A stretch of DNA of 64,000 nucleotides. Source: Oscheius onirici. Taxonomy: Eukaryota > Nematoda > Chromadorea > Rhabditida > Rhabditidae. The notes beneath the pieces were generated by a model. That model worked only from the letters and a program-made list of their open reading frames with translations. It was not told the DNA's origin and made no database searches. Below are positions 54,601 to 64,000 of the stretch, piece by piece. The translations under genes and the position numbers were made by a program. Every line of letters begins with the position of its first letter. Positions within the stretch are counted from its first letter, which is position 1. Location of the stretch: positions 5,380,501 through 5,444,500 of the forward strand of contig OW051470.1 of assembly GCA_932521025.1 (NCBI GenBank), given 5' to 3'.

Positions 54601-57600
54601 GAGGAATGTTCTATCAGATCGATAGGCCACCGTCACAGGCCGAAGCCACCCGCTCTTTTTTCGCGTTAGAATCAAAAGAAGATAAGGCGGCGAAGTAAAG
54701 ATAGCGACGAGAGAGGATGAACCCGGTGGCAACATTTTCAAGTCTGTCGGAGATCGGTTGCACTTTTTGACTACTGTAGTACGTTCTTCAAATAGCCTAC
54801 CATAGGCGACCTTATCCTCACTTTGTATCTTTCGAATCTCGGTCAACTTACCGTATCTTCCAAAGGACAGCTTGACCGAGCCAAAGGGGTTCATGGACCA
54901 CCCTCCCCAGGTCCTTATTGCCTTTGCTACCAGCCTATTGCCTGCCATAATCTGGTCGGCACAGTCTTTGTTCCTTCGACGCTTTATCGTTTCCGTGTTG
55001 CCACCCAAAATGCTTTTTCAGAAGTTAATCCGAATGTCTCTACTCCTGTGAACTGGCCGCTCATTCTTCACGCCGTCAGAATCGCTCAGAACAATCACCT
55101 CCTCAGAGCAACCATGGCAAACAACGTAGGTTTTCAACATACTTTTGAATGTCTGTTAGGGTACCGCTATGTAACTCTTATTCATAGTCCTTAGAATCCA
55201 GCATATGAGCGGAAATTGTGAAACAGTAACAAGTTTTTGAAGAAAGATTGAGCAAGATATTATGTTCTGGTTCTCGTACCTTCCTTCCTCGCGACCGTTC
55301 CTGCTGCTAAAAAACTCCTGATGAGGTCGTAAAGTCTTGTTGCGAACGCCTTATCTGGACCCTCTAGCTCGAGGCCACCAATTGCCAGCCATTATTGCCA
55401 GTCACGTATACATTCCGGCTTGCAATTATGAGTGTCGTCGAAATCTCAGAGTTTTGTGTCCAAGAGAGGAACGAAGCGATTAGGCGTGAGCTCATTAGCC
55501 CGCCAGCCCACGGCTCTCGCTCTGATTTTTGAACGAAGAGAAGCAGAGAGGATCAGTAGCTTATGAAAAGTGGAAAGAAGGAGGAATATTGTTGCAACTA
55601 GCTTGACCCCTAATGGTTCCAAAAAGAAAGGCACCAGTGTCAGCCATGTCTCTCTTCCCATCTAAACTGTGACTTTTTCATCAACTTGTACTGAAACCAG
55701 TTTCTCTTTCTACAGACAGTATTTAGTCAGGAGTCTAGTCTGGGTGGTCCAAAATACATCCTGGTTTTCAGAACAACATGACGCAGGTTCTTCTGGCTCA
55801 GCACAACTTCAAGTGAGTCTTTTCTAATCATGGCAAAAAGTTCTCTACAGTAGTCAGAAACCGCCCTTGTGAGAAGTTTTTCCCCGTCAGGCGACAAAGT
55901 AGCACATTCTTCATGACCTTTCTCAGCATTCTGTGAAAGAGTTCCTAAAATATGTCAAAGCCTCTGTTGCGTACTAATCCGACTGGATATAGCCAAATCG
56001 TAAACTATCCCCTTCTTGAGCTAATCTCCACGTGTGGCGAGAATTTCAACAGCTCCGCACGAAGAAGAAGTTCTGTTTGCTCTCAGTTTATGGCCTTCAC
56101 TTTTTTGACCACCAGTGACGCCTCACTTCTCCCACCTTACCGTACCAATCGACCTTTAATGACTCCTCATTTTCGCCCCCGTTTAAATGGCTACAATTAT
56201 ACGGTCGGGCTATTCAGCGGCGCTCTCTGATAATGACACCGGCAAAAACCGGTGAATGAAAACTTCACTTTAATTAACGTTCCTTGCGAGACTACAACTG
56301 TTCTAGATAGGAGCAAATCAATGACTCTTTTTTCGTATTAGCTGTAACACTTTACACCAAGAGAGCTTTCTCCCAGTCCCTGGCGAACACGGTGTTCTTC
56401 CCCACGTAGAAAGAGCGAGCGGCGAGATTGATAAGGGGAACGGCGGCGAGGCAGTCGCGGCGACCAGTAGAAAAAGGGCCAAAGTTGTGTTTTACAGGAT
56501 GATGAACCTGATGAATCAGAATGCTCACGGATTGCGACCTCCTGGTTCGGCGGTAAACTTGAAATTGAGTCGGTAACCTGAGCCCGTTTTCAGTCCAATC
56601 CACAGACTCTGATGCAGTTCTACGGTCCAACCGATGCGTCTCGTCCTCTCCACTGTAAGTTTTTGATTAGGTCTTTTTGAACAAACTCTGTAAAAACTTT
56701 CTCAAGCCTTATGTATATGTCTTTAGACACAGCACAATTAGTGTTTTCTCTAAAAGACACAAGGAACTTTATTGAAAGCTCGCCGAGTGAGAGTTCTCTC
56801 GGAGGCTGGCCGACCGCAGCTGTTTCTCTTTTGTAAAGTCATTAAGCCCACCCTAGAGAAAAAGCGTGTGCCTGCTCATTCGCCCACATCTCGCCTCTTC
56901 TTGTCCCTTCCCTTATAGACAATGGAACACTTCAATGAAAGACTAGTAAATCAGGAACAAAAGGCATTACAAACTCTCAGCCTACTACTATGTTACAATC
57001 TATTCGAACCTGAAAACAAATTAGTCTTTAGATTTGCAAGAGATGAACCGAAATGGTCCAGTGGTCACTTCTCCTGTCGCTCCCCTGAACAGTCCTTTTG
57101 GAGAGGCGACCAATTTCCTCAGAGGAATGGCTCCTCCTCCGTCGCAGAACCTGGTAGACTCTTTTTTCGCCGTAATTTATCAAAAAGTTCCAGGCGGTGG
57201 CTCCTTTCGCCAATGTTGTCGAGCAGCTGCGTATGTTGCAGCAACAGCAAAATGTTGACGTCAATCAAAATCCGATCGTCTCTCCGACGGTTTGCTATGA
57301 CTTGAAAAAGAGCAACCGACGTGTTCCAGGGTTCCGCTGCTCCGTCTCTGCCGTCTCCCATGGCACCTCTTCCCACGGTCAATCAGCCCGTTCCGAATGG
57401 CAGTCAGTCGCCAGAACAGTCAGAGGCGGGTCCGTCGACGAGCACGCCCAGCTCGGCAACAAAGTTTGGATCAGTGAGTTTTATACGGGGAAACTTGGTC
57501 AAGGACTCGCCCGTTTTGAACCGGCTTTTCACTTTCATGACACGCGAAAACTGGGCCTACTGATAAATTACCTCTCTGCTTGCTTCAAAAGTGTATTTTA

Positions 57601-60270
57601 ATCATTCGAGACTGTCTCTCATAGTCTTCTGAAAAGTTCTCAAAAGATTTTTGTCAATAAATGTGGCTGTATAGGGTCGAAGAATGGGTCGTCCTCCTGG
57701 AACCTACAAGAAGTCCGTTTTCGACATCGGTTTGACTCAGAAGCCGGTAATTGTCAAAGATCACGCGAGCAGATTGGCCAGGTATGACGCTTTGATGACT
57801 TCTACTTATCGTTAAGAAGTCGTGAGACGCCTTCCCCGGACTGTTTCGGAGAGAGTGTCGATGTCGAGTCGATGGAAGATCACGAATGTAAATGGGCCGA
57901 ATGCGATCACGTCTTCAGCACTCGTCCCGTAAGTTTTCTGTCCGACTAATCGCTCTGAGCTCACCTCTCTTTGTTTCTTCTCTAAATAACTGTCAGCTTT
58001 CAGGCGCTAATCCAGCATTTTCGTTCGGTGCATGAACCACAGTTACAGACGCTGGTGAACCATGTCCAAGACAAGCATACCGGAAATCTGGAGCGTGTCT
58101 GGTACTGCCAGTGGAGGGTAATCTTTGACACTTTCTTTCGAAAGTATTTTGTTCTCAGGGATGTGAAAGGACCGAACCATTCCGAGCCAGTTACATGCTG
58201 GTCGTTCATGTTCGTCGTCATACGGGTGAGAAGCCCAATCGCTGTCCAGTTAGTTATTCAACTGTAAGAGACAGATGAAGGTGTTTAGTACTCAGACTGT
58301 AAGAAAGCCTACAGTCGTCTGGAGAATCTGAAGACACACATCCGAACACATACTGGAGAGAAGCCCTACCATTGCGAGTTTCCTGGATGTCTCAAGGCCT
58401 TCAGCAACGCCAGTGACAGAGCCAAACATCAAAACAGAACCCATTCTGATGAGGTTTGTCTTGAGAAATGATCGATTTGAAACGTCATCTTCAGAAACCT
58501 TATTTGTGTATGGTTGGGAATTGTCAGAAGTGTTACACTGATCCCTCTTCGCTCCGAAAACACATCAAGACAGTCCATGGCGACGAAGAATACGAGCGTG
58601 CTAAGAAGAACAAGCCCATGAATCCTGGAGGTCGTCGTCGTAAGCACCAGAATCTTCTCAATCCCAATGCTCATCCACTCAATGCCGCCGTACAATTCAA
58701 CATGCGTCAACAGATGGTCAACCACGTATTTTCAGGCTCTCATCTAACTAACTCTGTTTTTAGATGTTTGCCTTCCAGCAGGCCATGCATCATCGCCGTC
58801 AACAGCAGCAGCAATCTGAAGAACAGAGAAGTCCTCAGAGTGTCTGTACTCCTGGTGTCATTCACTCCTTCGGTCCATCAGACAGCAATGGACCCAGTTC
58901 GCATGGCGGATCTGTTGCTGCTCACAGTCCAGCTGGCAGTTTCATCTCTTCCGGTTCTTCGGACAGTGGCACATCGGCTTCGGCCAGCGGACGTCAGTCG
59001 GGTGGAGGAACTCTCATCTTCTCGATTGAGAACATTCTCAAGTTTGGCGACTTTTATGCACCGGTTCTGGGCAAGATGGGACTCGGCGGAGTATCTCTTG
59101 ACTCTGTGACCAAATATCTTACGACGCTCACCGAAAAGGATCGCTTCAGTCCAATGCCAAGTCTTGGCTCGCCACAAATTCGATCACCTGCAAACTCTAA
59201 TATCGGAGGAAACGCTCGTCGAGATGAATTTTATGTCAGTTTCAGAGAAAAAGGACATACAAAATTCTTGTTTTAGGAGGATTACGACGACGGTCTCGAC
59301 TCGCCTGCTTCTGCTGTCCGTCACAGCATAGAAGATGGAGTATCGGTTGGAGCTCAAGCGATTCCAAGAGCTAGTAACTACAAACCATCTGTTCTGAAAA
59401 GTATGTCTTCTCTGCAAATCCAGTCACGTTTTACTCTTTAGCCACCCAAGCTGCTGTCTCTACAGATTTTGAAACTCTTTTCGATACGACTCCGTCTCTC
59501 GAAGAAGGAATTTTGAATGGATTGGAAGTTTTGGAACAGCAGCGACTCAGTGGAATCCTTCCTCTTGATGTAGTCATCCCAGACGAACTTTCTCAGTTTG
59601 CTAAACAGATCTTGAACGAAGAAATTGTTCTCCCCAAGGAATGTTCCGAAGTTTTGACTAACCTGACCAAGGCAAAGGTATGGTTTTCTTCTCTTTTCTT
59701 CGAAGTCTCTACCATTCAGTCGAAGGAAGACGTTGGTCAAATGTCCTCTCCGATATCTCGTCCACTTTGTCACTTCCCTGTCAATCGAATGCCTCCTTCT
59801 TCAGAGGCAGGAAAATATCAGCCTTACTCGGGATCTATGACGCTCCTAAAAGCTTCTCTGGGCCCGACACCAGAGTACAGAGTGGGACATTTGCTCCTAC
59901 TCAAAGTATGAATATCATTCAGACTACTCCTCGCATCGACTTCTTCAACAATCCAGCTGTGATGAGCAAGTATTACGATCCTATATTTGATCATCTGGAC
60001 GACTACTTGAACCACCAGTCGTGTGTTCAGTCCTACCAACCGAGAGAGTACTGCAATGACCTTCGTGACTTGGAAACTCCTCATGAACCTGTATGTAATT
60101 CTCCATTTCACAGAATTTCCACTTTTCAGCACTTCCCTGGTATGGGAGATGACTATGTTGCTCGTTACGATATTCCCGGTTCCAACGAAGTTCTAGACGT
60201 GAATGCTCTTGCCGGATCCATGAAACATCTCTCCGCCGACGAAGAACAACCGGAAGACCCTCAAACTTAG
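51654..60270 (+). CDS. GLI: GLI/Ci/TRA-1 family zinc-finger transcription factor
   Basis: Hedgehog-pathway type factor. First exon 51654-51708 ([18 protein letters not shown]), a 3.3 kb intron, then exons 55022-55125, 55772-55812, 56498-56552, 56594-56654 and 57032-57153, all phase-compatible. The N-terminal region is Pro/Gln-rich and includes [20 protein letters not shown] and [17 protein letters not shown]. Five C2H2 fingers follow (about 57880-58600): [80 protein letters not shown] and [20 protein letters not shown]. These are unmistakably GLI fingers. The long C-terminal part contains [19 protein letters not shown], like the GLI LPDDVVQYI block, and an acidic [18 protein letters not shown] 32-nt intron near 59877-59908 restores frame before [17 protein letters not shown] at 60268-60270. 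The first-exon assignment is the weakest part. Confidence 0.88.
52142..52150 (+). promoter_or_regulatory. Consensus GLI/TRA-1 site
   Basis: Exact TGGGTGGTC (context CCTGGGTGGTCTAAC) in GLI intron 1. The TTTTC half found upstream of C. elegans TRA-1 sites is not present here. Confidence 0.55.
54372..54380 (+). promoter_or_regulatory. Consensus GLI/TRA-1 site
   Basis: Exact TGGGTGGTC (context CCACTGGGTGGTCTAGC) in GLI intron 1. Confidence 0.55.
55741..55749 (+). promoter_or_regulatory. Consensus GLI/TRA-1 site
   Basis: Exact TGGGTGGTC (context GTCTGGGTGGTCCAAA) in GLI intron 2, 22 bases before exon 3. Confidence 0.5.
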
Positions 60271-60816
60271 TTTTTCCTTACAATTAGCCTCCTCTTCTTG
60301 CCCTTCCCCGTTAAATCTTTTAACCCAGATCTCTACCAGCCGGTACAAGCTTTTCTTCTTTTCTTGCCATATCATTCCTATTAACTCTAGGCCGTTGTTA
60401 CATCTCTTCCGAGTGACGAGTGTCCTTGCCAAGCGGCATAGGACACTATAAGCCATCGTGCTTCTACTACCCGTGCCTGTTTTTTCCCGGTGGGACCCCC
60501 GGTCTCCAGTACGATTCTGAATCGTATCCCTTTCATCAATACCTAGTTATCTCTACACTTTGTACGCTCTCGTTTTGTATTTCTTTTGCGGGCCAGTTAA
60601 CGGTTCACCTATTTCCGGTTAAAACAATTATTGACAATTAGTTAGATCTCTCGCTGTCCTTTTCTTGTGTTTTCTCTAGCGAGACTGTAAAAATTGTGGA
60701 CTTTATTTCCTGCTGTAAGCAGACACTGTTGATAAACGTCTTTTTCAATTTCAAACTGACTGTTGCTGTTGAAAAGTACAGAGCATTCAAGGTGGTTGGA
60801 GTGAAATTTACTCCTA
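60271..60816. other. GLI 3' flank
   Basis: Presumed 3' UTR and intergenic sequence after the GLI stop codon. No gene, repeat or clear AATAAA was seen close to the stop. Confidence 0.4.
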
Positions 60817-60955
60817 CAAGGTTGGCAATGCCCTTCCAGGGCTAAAGTTGAAATTCCTGACTTCGCTCTGTCACGGAGCCCTAGTCGTGGTTTCCCTTTC
60901 ACTCCTTTCTTACTCCTCCAGTCACTCTCTCTGACCCTCCAAAAAAAAGTGTAAT
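60817..60955 (+). repeat. Dispersed repeat family 1, 5' fragment
   Basis: It starts CAAGGTTGGCAATGCCCTTC, then AGGGCTAAAGTTGAAATTCC, CGCTCTGTCACGGAGCCCTA, and ends near CTGACCCTCCAAAAAAAAG. It corresponds to the first 130 bases of the copy at 26284-27110 and stops just before the recombinase-derived sequence. Confidence 0.75.
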
Positions 60956-61111
60956 TTTGAGCGCGGGTAAAGGATTTGACGCTGAATGAGGGTCTCGCCG
61001 CGAAGTGGCGGGCTACAGTAACCTGCCGCCGCAAAGGCGGCTGGCAAATCCCAAATAGCTATTCCGGCTTTTCGTGTTTCGTTCCCACCAACCCACCCTA
61101 TTACAGATCAA

Positions 61112-62009
61112 CGATGGAACGCGCTGGAGAGCTTGACGTCTGTCTGCGAAGCTGGTCTACTAGGAGCCAATCAAGTCCTGATGGGATCGATAACAGAAAG
61201 CAGAGCTCCTTCAACCGTCGCGATGTACCAGAACAAGATCAAGGAGTTGACAAAGTTTTGGTGAATGAGATGTTCCAAAGTTTCTCAAGACAAGGCCCGA
61301 CTTCTCTTCCTGGTGGACAAGTTCAAGTGCGGAAAGATGAAAACCCTCGCCAGTCACGTAGCCGCTCACAATTTCTACCTCGGCAGTCTTCCGCCGGATC
61401 TGATGGAGATTCAAAAAGCTCTATTGGAGTCAGCTATAACGTCTGCGACTCCGACACAGCATAGGAGCAAGATGAGTTCCCGAAGACTTCTATCGGGAGA
61501 CTTTGCCAAGAGCGGGAATCATCGGACTCCTGTCTTTCCGAGCAGCTCTGCGTATCTCAGAAGCTCTACAACTTAAAGTTGAGGATCTTGCGGTCGCCTC
61601 GGAGCGCGGTTGGACTGTCCTTTTCAAGAAATCGAAGACGGATCAGGCCGCTCAAGGAGTCAAGACTCCGTTCAAGCCCACAACATCAAAAGACAACTTG
61701 CTGTCATCGTTCCTCAAGTCGTTCCCCAATAGGAAGCAGCTTCTGTTCAAGTCATTCACATCGGAGCGACCAATCACCTACTCCACAGCGGTAGCAGATT
61801 TGAAGAAAGCCTTCGCCGAAGCAGGACTCGCCAAGAAACACTACACATCACACTCCTTCCGTGGAGGAGCTGCATCGGCTGCCCTCGAATCAGGACGGGA
61901 CTCGGCTTCCGTCATGGTCACAGGAAGATGGAGGACGACGGCGTTCCAGGCCTACATCCGTCCTCAACCATTCCCGGTCTGCGATTCCTTCACAGATGAT
62001 CTACCATGA
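61112..62009 (+). pseudogene. Tyrosine recombinase (DIRS/Crypton-like), decayed
   Basis: The catalytic part is one clean frame (61503-62009): LLSFRAALRISEALQLKVED (first Arg), WTVLFKKSKTDQAAQG (Lys), YTSHSFRGGAASAALESGRD (HxxR), VTGRWRTTAFQAYIRPQPF (Trp in the His/Trp position and the nucleophile Tyr). All catalytic residues are present. The N-terminal core-binding part, such as ESRAPSTVAMYQNKIKELTK and KARLLFLVDKFKCGKMKTLA, HVAAHNFYLGSLPPDLMEIQ, is in another frame, interrupted by a TGA after KELTKFW and needing a one-base shift near 61450-61500 to reach the catalytic frame. The HSFRxGAA...GRW...YIR pattern is closest to DIRS/Ngaro-type retrotransposon recombinases. No reverse transcriptase was seen in the window. 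Confidence 0.75.
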
Positions 62010-62384
62010 GTCGACGGTTAGCTGATTTTACTTTTCAATTAATTAATGCTTAACTTTTATGTAACCGGTTCCATCTACCTGACATCTACAGACGATCCTT
62101 ACTACTCCGAAGCCTGCTCTCTCTCCGTTCGCAGCACATCTTTTTCCCGGTTTGCCATTCGATCTATATTTCCTCCCATGGACATTGTTACAATTTTCTC
62201 CCCCAACTTGTTAACTTTGGTTGTTTATTTTTCCCCTTTCCAATCCAGCATTGATTTCGCCTGTCATTTCATTTCTTGTCGCTTGACATTGTCGATACGA
62301 AACCGAATGAAGCGTCATTCTACCAAGCTCAAAATGTAGTTTTTCTCGTAAGGAACGAGATGATAATCGAAGAGAGTGAAGAGA
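62010..62384. other. Recombinase 3' flank
   Basis: A short open frame at 62046-62339 has no recognised motif. Possibly the remaining end of the mobile element. Nothing else was seen. Confidence 0.35.
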
Positions 62385-62700
62385 AAACTACCAAAATTGT
62401 ATTGGAACCCGCTCCATCCCAAGCCTAATTACAAAATATAGAACCTGAATGAGTCGTTCGGCCCGTTCCTAGTGAGTCTCAGTCCCTTTCCTTCTCCCCT
62501 TGTCACTCTGTTCCAGTCACACAGCCCCAGTAAGAAACTACCAGTCGTTAGAACACTTTGAGCACTTGCTTTTCCTGTCGCGACTTGTTGAAAACTAATT
62601 TGCGCACAAAGGTTCCTCTTATTTTTTTGCCAATTAGAGCTTCAGACATACAGACAGACGCAGAGAAGCGAGAGTAATTTAAAATGGATGTTATTCTAAC
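62385..62700 (+). repeat. Dispersed repeat family 1, 3' fragment
   Basis: It contains GGAACCCGCTCCATCCCAAG, GTGAGTCTCAGTCCCTTTCC and the terminal TTCAGACATACAGACAGACG and AATTTAAAATGGAT blocks. Forward orientation, about 130 bases from the reversed copy. Confidence 0.7.
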
Positions 62701-62829
62701 GATTCTCTATTCAGTGACAGTCTTTTCTCACATGAACGAGAACAGTAAGTAGATAACAGCGACGGAAATAAGGTTTGTGGCACCGCCGAATAGTAGTCAG
62801 TTGCGGCGCTGATGTTTCGAAACAGATTG

Positions 62830-63595
62830 ATCTATTTTAAATTGCTCCCAGGTCTGTGTGTGTGTGTCTGCAGCTCTAATTGAGGATAAGGAGGGGAGAT
62901 TTGTTACAACTTTGGTAGTTTCTAATTGAGGATAAGAACAGGGATGGCAAACCTGGCCGAAAAAGTCGCGCCGGCCAGGCCAGGTTGTAAACAGGGCGCC
63001 AACCTGGCCTGGCCAGTATACTTGGGCGCCCGAGTCAAAGGCGCAAACCTGGTGTCACGTTTTTCTTAAAATTCTCTCGATACATCCTTGGCGTAATTTT
63101 TGTCATAAGTAGGTACAGCCCCAAGGAATCTCCAGCAAAAATGACGCCAAGGGTGTATCGTGAAATTTTCGGCTCGACTCGAGTCAGATTCGATTGTAAA
63201 CAGCGCGCCAAACCTGGTTGGGCCAGGTTTACAACCTAACCTGGCCGGCCAGGCCAGGTTTGCCATCCCTGATAAGGAAGGGAGATTTGTTACAACTTTG
63301 GTAGTTTCTTATTAGGGCTGTGTGACTGGAACAGATCGACAAGGGGAGAAGGGGCAGTAGGACTGAGACTCACTAAAGCTAGGAACGGGCCGGCCGATTC
63401 GTTCAGGTCCTACATTTTGAAATTAGACTTGGGAGGGAGCGGGTTCCAATACAGTTTCGGTAGTTTCTTTGGAGGGTCAGGGAGAGTGACCGGAGGAGAG
63501 TAACAAAGGAAATGAAATGAAAGGGAAACCACGACTAGGGCTCCGTAACAGAGCGAAGTCATGAACTTCTACTTTAGCACTGGAAGGGCGATGTC
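62830..63595 (-). repeat. Dispersed repeat family 1, reversed copy with an insertion
   Basis: It starts ATCTATTTTAAATTGCTCCC and ends GGGCTCCGTAACAGAGCGAA followed by CTTTAGCACTGGAAGGGCG, the reverse complement of the family ends. A block GATTTGTTACAACTTTGGTAG occurs twice, on each side of the inserted element at 62939-63271. Confidence 0.75.
62939..63271. mobile_element. hAT-like MITE with CAGGGATGGCAAACCTGGCC termini
   Basis: The ends CAGGGATGGCAAACCTGGCC and GGCCAGGTTTGCCATCCCTG are perfect inverted repeats. Flanks GATAAGAA (62931-62938) and ATAAGGAA (63272-63279) look like an imperfect 8-bp target duplication. Inside is a second foldback (ATACATCCTTGGCGT / ACGCCAAGGGTGTAT). A segment AGTATACTTGGGCGCCCGAG near 63016 resembles the terminus of the element at 39951. 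Confidence 0.75.
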
Positions 63596-63651
63596 GGAGA
63601 AATCTTAGGTAAACAGTGGTCAAAACCATCTTCATATGCTAATCGCTATAA

Positions 63652-63737
63652 GCACGCGTGGCCTAAAGGAGAAGGCGCCGGACTCCGAGTTAGAAATGAG
63701 ACATCCGGAAATGCGGGTTCGAGTCCCGCCGCGTGTC
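63652..63737 (+). tRNA. tRNA-Arg (anticodon CCG) with 14-nt intron
   Basis: Folds by hand: acceptor GCACGCG pairs with CGCGTGT (first pair G-U); D arm GCCT/AGGC; anticodon stem CCGGA/TCCGG with loop CT-CCG-A; T arm GCGGG-TTCGAGT-CCCGC. The anticodon CCG is at 63685-63687. An intron GTTAGAAATGAGAC (63689-63702) follows position 37, the canonical place. The A-box region TGGCCTAAAGGAGAAGGCG is close to eukaryotic tRNA-Arg. CCA is not encoded, as expected for a nuclear gene. Confidence 0.85.
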
Positions 63738-64000
63738 TAACGTTTTTCACAAAGACGAGAAGAAGGAAAATACAGACCTCGTTCAAAGAGCTCCCAACAC
63801 ATACATGATAGGGGATAAACGGAAGTGTTTACTAAACAAAATGGATATATACCGATTGAACGTGAGATATGAGAAGATGGTAATGTTACAGTTGGATAGT
63901 GAAGTCCCTTTTCTATTTATTGAATTGCATATTTTTGGGTCCATTCTCTAGCAAGCTGCGTGTATCTGAAGACAAAGGGAGTAACAAATTATTAAAGCTT
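63738..64000. other. Window end, nothing recognised
   Basis: Sequence after the tRNA. An open frame 63733-63951 overlaps the tRNA 3' end and has no motif. A T-run terminator for RNA polymerase III (TTTTT) follows the tRNA at 63742-63746. Confidence 0.4.

Larger units (their letters stand above)
51709..55021. other. Long first intron of the GLI gene
   Basis: 3.3 kb between exon 1 and exon 2, very long for this window. Pyrimidine-rich, with CT tracts near 52690 and 52940. It holds exact GLI sites at 52142 and 54372 and near matches at 52035 (GACCACCCC), 52628 (CGGGTGGTC) and 54896 (GACCACCCT). No nested gene was recognised. Probable enhancer-bearing intron. Confidence 0.5.

Noticed and set aside
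59690..59910. Apparent frameshift in the GLI C-terminal region
   Set aside because: Two frames look coding, but a 32-nt intron GTACAGAGTG...CTCAAAG joins PTP-GA to T-ATG in frame, giving a continuous protein.
60976..61464. 162-codon open frame starting before the recombinase
   Set aside because: It overlaps the recombinase core-binding region in a different frame, whose translation is the one with recognisable recombinase features; treated as a shadow frame.
1..64000. CRISPR arrays, bacterial operons, prophage
   Set aside because: No spaced direct repeats, no ribosome-binding-site-led gene runs; the spliced metazoan gene content makes these irrelevant.

Overview
This window is nuclear DNA from a compact invertebrate animal genome. 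Most introns are 30-60 nt GT-AG introns, genes lie close together on both strands, and nearly every recognisable protein is a metazoan family. A single-domain MSP (major sperm protein) module ending like nematode MSPs points to an ecdysozoan, perhaps a nematode or a relative. The TRPM2-like channel with a NUDT9-type tail is not something the model nematodes have, so the phylum is an inference and I do not name a species. All coding models were read by eye from splice signals and reading frames; none was computed.

Layout. 0-5.2 kb: a p35-type CDK5 activator (+), the lipase ABHD16A (-) and the spliceosomal protein PRKRIP1 (-). 5.2-12.4 kb: a repeat-bearing gap, then a TRPM2-like cation channel (+). 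12.5-17.2 kb: a broken METTL24-like gene, two small genes and one unrecognised multi-exon gene. 17.3-20.5 kb: IK/RED (-) divergent from methionine-R-sulfoxide reductase B (+). 20.5-25.3 kb: an alpha-type nicotinic receptor (-) with a separate coiled-coil gene nested in one intron, then two neighbouring G-protein gamma genes (-). 25.5-28.4 kb: two abutting copies of a dispersed repeat and a REEP-like gene that runs, through a one-base frame break, into an MSP domain. 29-39.2 kb: an unknown gene, a four-SH3 adaptor, two adjacent MITE-like elements, an RS-rich RNA-binding protein, spindle-checkpoint MAD1 (-) and NatB catalytic subunit NAA20 (+). 39.2-48.4 kb: several foldback or MITE-like elements, an unknown gene, a large PAM2-motif protein, an unknown gene and an R-SNARE. 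48.4-60.3 kb: a gene-poor stretch leading into a GLI-family zinc-finger gene with a 3.3 kb first intron. 60.3-64 kb: a decayed tyrosine recombinase, repeat copies and an intron-containing tRNA-Arg(CCG).

The protein genes are mostly unrelated neighbours rather than a pathway. The most notable points are: a cluster of consensus GLI/TRA-1 sites (TGGGTGGTC) upstream of and inside the GLI gene, suggesting autoregulation; the REEP-to-MSP arrangement; the TRPM2-like channel with a degenerate Nudix box; the gene nested in the receptor intron; and two MITE-like elements that share an internal core but have unrelated termini.
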